DNA of 64,000 nt, taken from assembly GCA_020740775.1 (NCBI GenBank), contig JAHEWK010000018.1, positions 1 to 64,000 of the forward strand, in the 5' to 3' direction. Positions 56,165 to 64,000 of this stretch are shown piece by piece. The notes under the pieces are model-generated. The model did no database searches, was not told where the DNA came from, and saw only the letters and a program-made list of their open reading frames with translations. A program made the position numbers and the translations under genes. The DNA is from Ilyonectria destructans (taxonomy: Eukaryota > Ascomycota > Sordariomycetes > Hypocreales > Nectriaceae). How positions within the stretch are numbered: position 1 is the stretch's first letter; each line of letters opens with the position of its first letter.

Positions 56165-56381
56165 AGCAATAGGAAGGTGTTGGATCCGTTACGGTCAATT
56201 CAATCAGATAGATAGGGATCAATACGATGATGATGATGTTGATGATTGCTTGTCCTCGTCATCCGGATCGGCCGGAAGAGGGGTTATCATACCCCCCCTT
56301 CTGACTAAGGTCCGGATATCAATCTATCAGAGTTTTCGTTATACAGGGTCGTATTCCAACAATTGTTAATATTTAATTTAA
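56165..56381. other. Junction between the HET gene and the Copia element
   Basis: Contains a GATGATGATG stretch near 56,227 and a C-run. AT content rises toward the TTTAA insertion site. This would be the HET promoter region. Confidence 0.4.
56377..56381. repeat. Target-site duplication TTTAA (left copy)
   Basis: TTTAA immediately precedes the left Copia LTR and is repeated at 61971-61975 directly after the right LTR. Confidence 0.85.
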
Positions 56382-56651
56382 TGTTGGATTGAGACCTCGT
56401 GTGGCGGCATAACATGCCTGATCCGGACTGCCTGATCCAGAACACTGGATACAGAACGCCGGATCAGATAATAAGCCGGATCCGGCATTATAATAACGCC
56501 GGATCTGTCTCCCTTTAACACCCTAATCTAGATCCCTTTAAGTATAAAATAGGGCCCCTATAACCCTTAATTAATAAAGGATAATTATATCAATTTATAT
56601 TATTTAATTAATTACTTCTGCTATTATATATAGCAAATTGTATATCTAATA
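56382..56651 (+). repeat. Copia 5' LTR
   Basis: 270 bases, starting TGTTGGATTGAGACC and ending ATCTAATA (originally ..ACA). It aligns without length change to 61701-61970. It keeps many CG, CA and TG sites that are lost in the right LTR. A putative core promoter AAGTATAAAATAGGG lies near 56,540. Confidence 0.9.
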
Positions 56652-59600
56652 ATTAAGAGTCTTATTTGCTTTAAGAGTAATTACACAAGATACAGCTATT
56701 TACTATTCTTATTACTTTAATTATTATTTTTCTTAACTAATTGAAAATACCTACTTAATAGAATCTCTCTACTAAAAAGGTCTATCTTAAGACCTTTAAA
56801 GACTGAAGTAGCTGGAATAGGCTATTTTAGATAAAGGTAAATTCCGCCTAAATCTGGAATCTAGTTAATTCTAATATAACAGACTAACTAAAATAACACT
56901 CTATCCTGCTAACTATTAGTTTCTATTATTGACAGATTCCTTATTATTATACTTATAGGTCTCTATTTAGTCAGACTGACAGTTAGACTTCTAAATTAAC
57001 TAACTTAAACTAACCGGCCTAATATTGTAATAACTTAACTGCAGAAAATAAAGCCTTCTATAACTAAGACTAAAAGAATTATAACTGCAATCTCTAGATA
57101 TATCAGTATAAATAAACTCTAGTTAAAGAGATTAAAGATTAAATTATAGAAATAGTCTTTTAAGAATTAATAGAGATCTATAAAGCCTATTAGAACCTAA
57201 GGATTTAATATACTAACCTCTAAGATAGTATTAGGGCTATAATAATAGAATAGTAAAATAAAGCCCAGGCTAAATATCAGACTATTCTAGCTAAAACTCT
57301 TAAAGCAGCTAAGGATTTTCCTTACTGAATTACAGACTGAAAGTAAGTAACTTATAAGGCTTAGAAGAGAGGGATTAAAGGCCTAAATAACCCTAATATA
57401 TAGTTTAATAACCTAAGTAATACTATCTAACCAGCCCTAAAGATCTAATACTTAACTTATTATAGTATCTATAAAAATAAGCTGAGATTACAGACTCTAG
57501 CTATTTAGAAAGTTACTAAAGATCTAAGGGAAGAAGTTAGTAGATAGAACCTTCTACAGCTTATAGCTAAAAAGCTTAAGTTATCTATACTAATAATAAC
57601 TAGAGGGGTTTTTAGACTGACCTTTAGAAATAACTTAAATCCAGCTAATTAATCTAACTCTAATTAGAATAATCTACAGTAAGCCAGATTATTATTAAAG
57701 TAATTCTTAAAGAAATAACTATTTAATTAGATAGAATCTAAGCTAAAAAAAAAGAAATTAGAACTTAAAGCTACTTAAAATAAAGATTAAAATAACTGTA
57801 AAGTCTATAGCAGTAAGTATAAGCTATCTAAATACTTTTATATCTATTCCTTAAAAGCCTCTACTTAATTTAAAGGGAATTTAGTAATTTAAGATATAGT
57901 TACTTATAGACTATCTAAAGATTAAAAGCTATTAGATAAGCTTACTTCTCTTAAGAATAAAGATAAACCTTTCAAGTTAAATTAACTAAAAAAAAGTATT
58001 AGAAAATATAAAGATATAATTATAATAGCTAAGGCTATATTTTCTATCTTTTTATATCCCCTATAAAGATTAGCTATTCTAGATTTAGAAGTAATAATTA
58101 ATATATTTAATAAGATTAAATACTTTTTTAAATACTAATTAGCTAAAGTAAATAACTTTCTTATTATAGAGGAAAATTAAATTTAAATACTAAATTACAG
58201 TTAAATTAATATTAAGACTAAAAAACTTAATAGTTTTAAAACTATTAGTTTAAATAATATAGCTTATTACTCCAACTTCCCTTATAACTTAATATTCCTA
58301 TAGAAGCTATTATAAAAGAGCTATTAGTAGGATATATACCCAGCCTCTAACTATCTTTAAATAGCTAATAAAAATATTCTTTACTATCTATTTAATTAAT
58401 ATAATTAATTTATTATTAAAAATAAAATATCTAGATAATTAATATAGAGACTGTCTTTCTATTTTAATATAAGTATAACTTATTAATCTAACTGAAAGTA
58501 GAAAAATAAGATACTTAAAGATAGTATCTATACCTTAGTTATTTAGGCTCTAATATCTTAAAATAGCTAGTTAAAAAGATAATAAAGGCCTAAATTAAAG
58601 AGATTCTAACAGCTAAATATAATAACTACAGTATATTAAAGATAAAATATTAAATTAGCTAGAGATCTAGAAACCTAAAAAATAGACCTAGCTTAAAACT
58701 AATAATTAACTTCTATAACTTTAATATAAATTTAGAAGGAAGAGATTTAAATAGATATATCAGTCTATTATTAATAATAGACTGCTATTTAGGATATATC
58801 TGGAATTATTACCTGAAAAGCTAATAATATAAGAATTTTATCTCTATTTTTAAAGACTTTTTAAACTACCTATTATAATACTACTAAATTAAGCTAAAAG
58901 TTATTAAATATAATAGAGAAATCCTAAGAAAATTAGAAGACTAACTTTATTTAGTCTATTAATTCTTTATAGAAATATATATTATTATAAAGTTAATAGC
59001 TGCAGATATAGCTACTTAGAATAGAGGTATTAAAGCTTTTAAAAAAATTATTAAAAATAAAATTAAAGCTATAAGAGCTAGAGCTTAACTTCTATTATAT
59101 CTATAGCTTAAAATCTATTAGGCTGCTATCTATCTAAATAACTAGACCCCTAAATATATTAATAACTAAAAAACTTCTTATAGCTAATTCTATATAGCTA
59201 TTACTCAGTATAATAATTACAGTAAAGAATATAAAATCCTCTATTTAGGCTATCTATAGGTCTATAGATTTAAGGTATTTATAATAACTTAAGATACTCT
59301 AAAGGGGCAGAAGAAAAAGTAAAAATTAAACTCTTAAGTTTAAATTAGCTACTTTATAGAATACTAATTATTTAATATCTATAGAATCTAAAATCTAGCT
59401 ACTAAAAAGATAATATTAATTTGGGATATTATTTTTAATAAAGATAATCTATTTAATAGAGATATTAATAAGCTAAAAGATAACCTTCTTTAAGTTAAAA
59501 GAAATAAGCTAAATTAGCTATTAAATTAAGTAGAAGAGGCTTATTAAAAATAGTTAATAAATAAATTTATTTTAGAAGATAATAATTAAGCTGCAGCTAG

Positions 59601-61700
59601 CAGTTATTTAGAAGGCTTTTACTATAAAAATAAAAATAAGAATAACTCTAATTTAAATCTATATAAAAAAGATTAAAATATAAGAATAACTTTAATAGCA
59701 GAATAATCTAATTAACTATTTACATCTATTAAGTATCTTAGGACTCCTAAAGTTAATAAGTTTAATCTAGAAAAATAAGAGAAATAAAATATCTTAAATA
59801 AATTCTCTAGTATTAAAAAGAAACTATATTTAACCTCTATATCTCTTCTATTAATAGGACTTTTAGTAATAATAATTTAAGCTGAGTTTAATTTATAAGA
59901 TAAGTTAGATTAAAGTTAGATTTTAAGACTTAAAGTATAAAAGGCAGTATTTAATACTAAAAGATTAACTAGCCTAATTAGAATCTTTAATAGAGTAATT
60001 ATTAATAAAGTTAAGCTATAATAGCTACTAAAAAAGCCTAAAAATATATATTAAAGTTAGCTACTAAAGCTATTATAGCACTATTAAAATCTTTTAGATT
60101 ATTTAATAAAATCTTAATTTAAATAAGCTGAAAAAAACTACTTATAAAGTTATAAAATTATAAAGTTCTAAATAGAGGTTAATCTAAATAACTTTTAAAC
60201 TCTTAATAAATAAACTTTAAATTGTATATAGATCTATATTTATAAATTTAATAAGTATAGTTAATTTATTAAGTATAAAGTCCAGCTAGTTATTTAAAAA
60301 GACTAATAGCTAAAAAAGCTAGATAAAAAGATCTATATATTAACTTTAGCTAAAAAGTTATTTTAATTTTTAATAGTAATAGTTACTTAATTTAACTTTA
60401 AGCTATTATAATATAATACAGTTAATATCTTTATTAATATTAAGCTAAACTATTAAATTCTAATATAGATACCCTCTAAATATAGAAAGAAAGAAAAAAT
60501 CCTATTAATTTAAAAAGCTTTATACAGTCTATAAGAATTATTTCTTCTTTAGCAGAAAGAGCTTATAGTAACTCTTTAAAAGCTAGACTTTAAATCAGTT
60601 TAATATAAGCCTTACTATATAACTAAAAATAGAATTATTATCTTCTTCTATATTAATAATATTATCTTTATATTTAAGAAAAATAGAATTTAAAAAGTTA
60701 AAAAGACTATTATTAAGCTAAAGAAATACTATAATTTAATTAAAGAGTAAAAGCTATAGTAATTTCTAGAAATTAAAATTATTTAAGACTATAAGTTAGA
60801 ATTTATCTAGTTATCTTAATTTAATTACTTTAATAAAATAGCTAATCTAGCTAAAAACCTAAATTAATATTATAATAGCCTAATAAAAAGAGAAAGATTA
60901 TAACAGTTAATAACTTAAGCCTTAATTATATTAATTTAAAGATATTAATAGAAGGTTAAATTACTTCTTTATATAGCTATAATAACTTAACTAGATATAG
61001 TATTTACTATATTTCTAATAGCTAGATTTAATATAAACTTAAACTTTAAGTATTATTAAGCTGTAAACTGAATTTTTCTATATTTTAAAAAGATTAAAAC
61101 TCTAGCTTTTTAATTTAGTTAAAATAATTAATTTCTTATAACCAGTAATATATTTTTTACAGATAATTTAAATTAAAAAAGCTTTTAAGTTTATATTATA
61201 AGGCTATTTAAAGGGACTATTAAATAGAGAGCTAATAAGTAAGTAATAATTATAATATTAATAATTAAGGCTAAATTACTAGCTTTATTATAAGCAGCTA
61301 AAAAAGCTATATTTATTTTCCAGCTAGTTAAAAAGCTAGAAATTAAGCTAAAAGAGAAATATATTTATATTTAATATAATAACTAGCAGACTATTAAGCT
61401 AGTTATTAAGAATATTAATAAGCTATAGATAAAGCTACAGTATATTAATATTTATAATTATTAGTTAAAGTAGAAAGCCTAAAGGGATAGAATCCAAATT
61501 AAGTATATCTTAATAGAGAATATAATTACAGACAGACTTATAAAGGCCCTTAGTAATATAAGCCTTTAGAAGTATATAAATTAGCTAGGCCTAATAGATA
61601 TCTTAGGGTATTTAAACTAAAGGAAGCTTAAGAAACTAAAGGAAGAAAATCTAGAGACTTAAAGGCAGCTATATTCTAGCCGGTTTCAGCTGGGGGGGTA

Positions 61701-61970
61701 TATTAAATTAAGACCTTATATAGCAGTATAATATACCTAATCCGGACTGCCTAATCCAGAATACCGGATGCAGAATGCCGGATTAAGTAATAAGCTGAAT
61801 CCGGTATTATAATAATACCGAATCTATCTCCCTTTAACACTCTAATCTAGATCCCTTTAAGTATAAAATAAGGCCTCTATAACCCTTAATCAATAAAGAA
61901 CAATTATATTAATTTATATTATTTAATTAATTACTTCTGCTATTATATATAGCAAATTGCGTATCTAATA
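61701..61970 (+). repeat. Copia 3' LTR
   Basis: It starts TATTAAATTAAGACC, against TGTTGGATTGAGACC in the left copy, and shows many additional G-to-A and C-to-T changes, for example CCTAATCCGG against CCTGATCCGG. Length is identical to the left LTR. TTTAA follows directly. Confidence 0.9.
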
Positions 61971-63029
61971 TTTAACTATCAGCCCACGCGCCGAGACTAC
62001 TGCAGGGGTTCATAGTGGTGGGGTAGATCTATAACAACTAATTCTAGCTGAAGCCCACAGTTTATAACGGTTGTCATGTGACTAAACGGTGAGAGTCGGC
62101 GCCTAGAAACTGTCGCTGTGTGCGATGATTGATCGAAGGACTGGATTAAGCGCCTCCAAAATTAGAGGGTTGAGACTCCGTTTTTGGAGGCACAGGAGTC
62201 AAGAAATGGATGCAAATAGTCCGCAGACAAGAACTTGACGGGATCCCGTATTTTCTAAGAGCTATGGTCGTATGTGTTAGGGATAGAGTCTGGAGCAGTT
62301 CATATCGCGCGAAGATCATTCCGGGTGGTTCGTAACGACCACTTGCTAGTCATATACATTCGCTTCGAAGACACAGGGGATCGGTACCTTATTGTTTCAT
62401 CTATTGCAGATTTCTTTTTGGACAGCTTCTCATGGACGTTTTTGGAATATATAGCTCCAGAGATGTGACTTTACACAGCATCACCACTAATTGAGGCTTG
62501 AGTTCAGATCGTCCAAGCAAACCGATCGTTTTTCTCTCTAACGGATCCAGGTAAGAATTCGATACCATTGACTTTATAAATATCAAAGACGCGACTAGAG
62601 ATATGGATCAGACTGGAGGGATATTCGCCAGGTCGACCTCCAGCTTGAAGCCTTCGCCCTCTTGCGGAGAGTCCCGAGCAGAGACGCCGCTACCCACCAC
62701 ATCGCTGTATTTGGCCCGTTTCGTTGATGTTTGGGTGGCTTCGGGCTCCGGTTTGGCCAGAAGTGACTCGCAAAGCCCTTTGGCGCATGGGGAATCAACC
62801 TTGAATCATGTGCAGCATCTGCCAAACAGGGAAAACGCAATGCAATCCGGCAAGGACTCAATATCAATAGGGTGCCTGCCTCCGTGTACAGCTCGGTACT
62901 ATATGTCCCCTCTGCCCAAGTCAAATTCACGGTCTCTGAAACTTGAACGAGGTCTTTGCGCTTTTTTGCATTTAACTTTGATATTATTTATCACGCGCTC
63001 ATTATGTGCTTGAATGGAAATATGACAAG
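61971..63029. other. Right flank of the Copia element, no confident gene
   Basis: GC-normal DNA. Opposing frames of 111 and 136 codons overlap at 62.6-63.0 kb. Neither shows a domain, signal peptide or splice pattern that convinces me. The 3' end of the DUF3176-like gene begins at 63030. Confidence 0.35.
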
Positions 63030-64000
63030 CTATGTCTTTTCAAACAGTAGCCTGCCCTCATCTCGCACTGTTTGAGCTCTCATGCTACTAGCCACCTTCT
63101 GTAGGCCCTGCGGACTGAATGCTTCCTTCTCCTGCCGGTCCCAGCCTCTCAGCTCGTGAAATATCAGAGGGAGACTGGAGCTTTTCCATGAAGGCACAGG
63201 GCTGGCGCGGTCCCGGACGATCAGGATGAGGAGTAGAACCACTGTCAGAACCACGCAAGAAATCGGCAGTATGAGCCATTCCCACCTGACGGAAATGAAT
63301 GTCTGTGATTTCATCCCACTTCCGGCAATAGTTGTGCTGTTGGATGATGTGCGGATCGCCTCGGTCATGCTGTCTGCAATGTCGTCCATAAGGCCTGGAA
63401 TGTCATCGTTCTGGTTAAAATGCAACCCGAGATTGGGCGTGATTTGGACAGTATATATTTCGTCGTTGACGGGTAATGGTACTGTATGGTATACTTGTGT
63501 GAAGAGCTCGTAGAGGTAGTCCCTTATGTCACCGAAATCGAAGTAGTTGATTTTGAACGTGGTATTCTTTAGCGGCTTGTCCGGACCCGCTGCTTTCAAT
63601 TCGATTAACATTCTGTAATTTATCTTTTCCAAATTTCCAATGCTGTTGGATGGGGGATCTGGCATTTCTAGCAAAGCTTTTGGTCCAGAGAGTCGTCCTG
63701 CAGTTGCGTTGGCGAAGTACGGCTTCGTGAAAGTTCGAGCGCACAACGTAAGACTGCAGTTCATAGCTTCTGCAATGGGGAGAGTAGACCCGCGGTAGCT
63801 CTCCCAATCCAAGTCGGGATCAAGTTTGATATATGCAAAGTTGACGAGGCGGCCATTTGCGGAGACATACCCGGGCTCCATCTCAGCTTTGGAATTCCAC
63901 AGTGTGTGGAAAGTGGTCATGTCGGAAGCTGATCCAAAGTAGCCGAAGCGTGTGCCCAGAGTCATATTGATGGACGGCAAAGTATAGTTGCATTCGACTA
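63030..64000 (-). CDS. DUF3176-like integral membrane protein, C-terminal part (continues beyond the window)
   Basis: The frame is open to the right edge (VECNYTLPSINMTLGTRFGY), so the gene starts beyond 64000. The visible 320 or so residues form an extracellular-type domain with Cys and N-glycosylation sites (MNCSLTLCARTF, NATAGR, SSNSTT). One strong membrane span follows (EWLILPISCVVLTVVLLLIL), introduced by SVRW, then a cytoplasmic tail beginning WKSSSLPLIFHELRGW. This arrangement is the hallmark C-terminus of fungal DUF3176 proteins, a large expanded family without assigned function. The stop is at 63030-63032. No damage is seen in the visible part despite the RIPped Copia element about 1 kb away. 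Confidence 0.8.
   Translation of the reverse strand, partial: VECNYTLPSINMTLGTRFGYFGSASDMTTFHTLWNSKAEMEPGYVSANGRLVNFAYIKLDPDLDWESYRGSTLPIAEAMNCSLTLCARTFTKPYFANATAGRLSGPKALLEMPDPPSNSIGNLEKINYRMLIELKAAGPDKPLKNTTFKINYFDFGDIRDYLYELFTQVYHTVPLPVNDEIYTVQITPNLGLHFNQNDDIPGLMDDIADSMTEAIRTSSNSTTIAGSGMKSQTFISVRWEWLILPISCVVLTVVLLLILIVRDRASPVPSWKSSSLPLIFHELRGWDRQEKEAFSPQGLQKVASSMRAQTVRDEGRLLFEKT

Larger units (their letters stand above)
56382..61970 (+). mobile_element. Complete RIP-inactivated Copia LTR retrotransposon
   Basis: 270-bp LTRs and TTTAA duplications bound a 5.6 kb element. On the plus strand the reverse transcriptase is legible through many stops. A DTINAFINIKLN stretch (from DVVNAF-type) lies near 60,420, then KALYSL, then FFYINNIIFIF near 60,640-60,670, which is the YVDD box with both Asp changed to Asn. 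A seven-G polypurine tract (61692-61698) lies just before the right LTR. Gag lies left and integrase in the middle, but neither has an intact frame. Nearly all surviving CA and TG sites in the interior are in CAG or CTG. Confidence 0.9.

Noticed and set aside
62595..63013. Two opposing frames of 111 and 136 codons
   Set aside because: They overlap each other, lack domains, and neither shows introns or a plausible promoter. They remain possible but unsupported.

Overview
The window looks like a fast-evolving, probably subtelomeric or accessory region of a filamentous ascomycete (Pezizomycotina, perhaps Eurotiales). The basis is short spliced introns with CTRAY-type branch points, fungal-only protein families (HET, NACHT/STAND, PNP-UDP, DUF3176-like, Apple/PAN-like), Gypsy, Copia, Tad-like LINE and MULE remnants, and very AT-rich blocks with the CpA-to-TpA signature of repeat-induced point mutation (RIP). 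The species assignment is inference. No tRNA, rRNA or bacterial feature was seen. Layout: 1-7 kb holds a short-palindrome array and a RIP-damaged RecQ-type helicase pseudogene. 7.1-7.9 kb holds fold-back and polypyrimidine/polypurine DNA. 8-13.6 kb is a deeply RIPped AT block. 13,598-22,212 is a complete RIPped Gypsy element on the minus strand, with 421-bp LTRs and a CCCCT target duplication. 22.2-56.3 kb is a GC-normal gene island. 56,382-61,970 is a complete RIPped Copia element on the plus strand, with 270-bp LTRs and a TTTAA target duplication. 62-64 kb ends in a DUF3176-like membrane-protein gene cut by the window edge. The island contains few intact-looking genes: a spliced polytopic membrane protein (23.6-25.5 kb), a small two-exon one-helix protein (30.4 kb), an Apple/PAN-like surface protein (35.3 kb) and a TPR protein that lacks a proper start (39.1 kb). 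Most of the rest is a graveyard of non-self-recognition-type genes. These are an ankyrin gene with two TGA codons (27-29.6 kb), a NACHT NTPase with stops and a broken Walker A (37 kb), an NWD-type NACHT cut just after its P-loop (45.5-47 kb), a PNP-UDP domain joined out of frame to ankyrin repeats (49-50.4 kb), and a HET-domain gene carrying ten in-frame TAG/TAA codons but no frameshift (53-56.2 kb). Two points stand out. First, the nonsense pattern suggests a RIP-like process reached genes outside the retrotransposons. Second, the RIPped blocks show an unusual context and strand pattern: surviving CpA is mostly in CAG/CTG in the most eroded blocks, and the Gypsy interior is eroded mainly on one strand. 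The window also holds two MITE-like inverted-repeat elements, one with perfect 42-bp TIRs and TA duplications, and a dispersed ~85-bp repeat in three copies.
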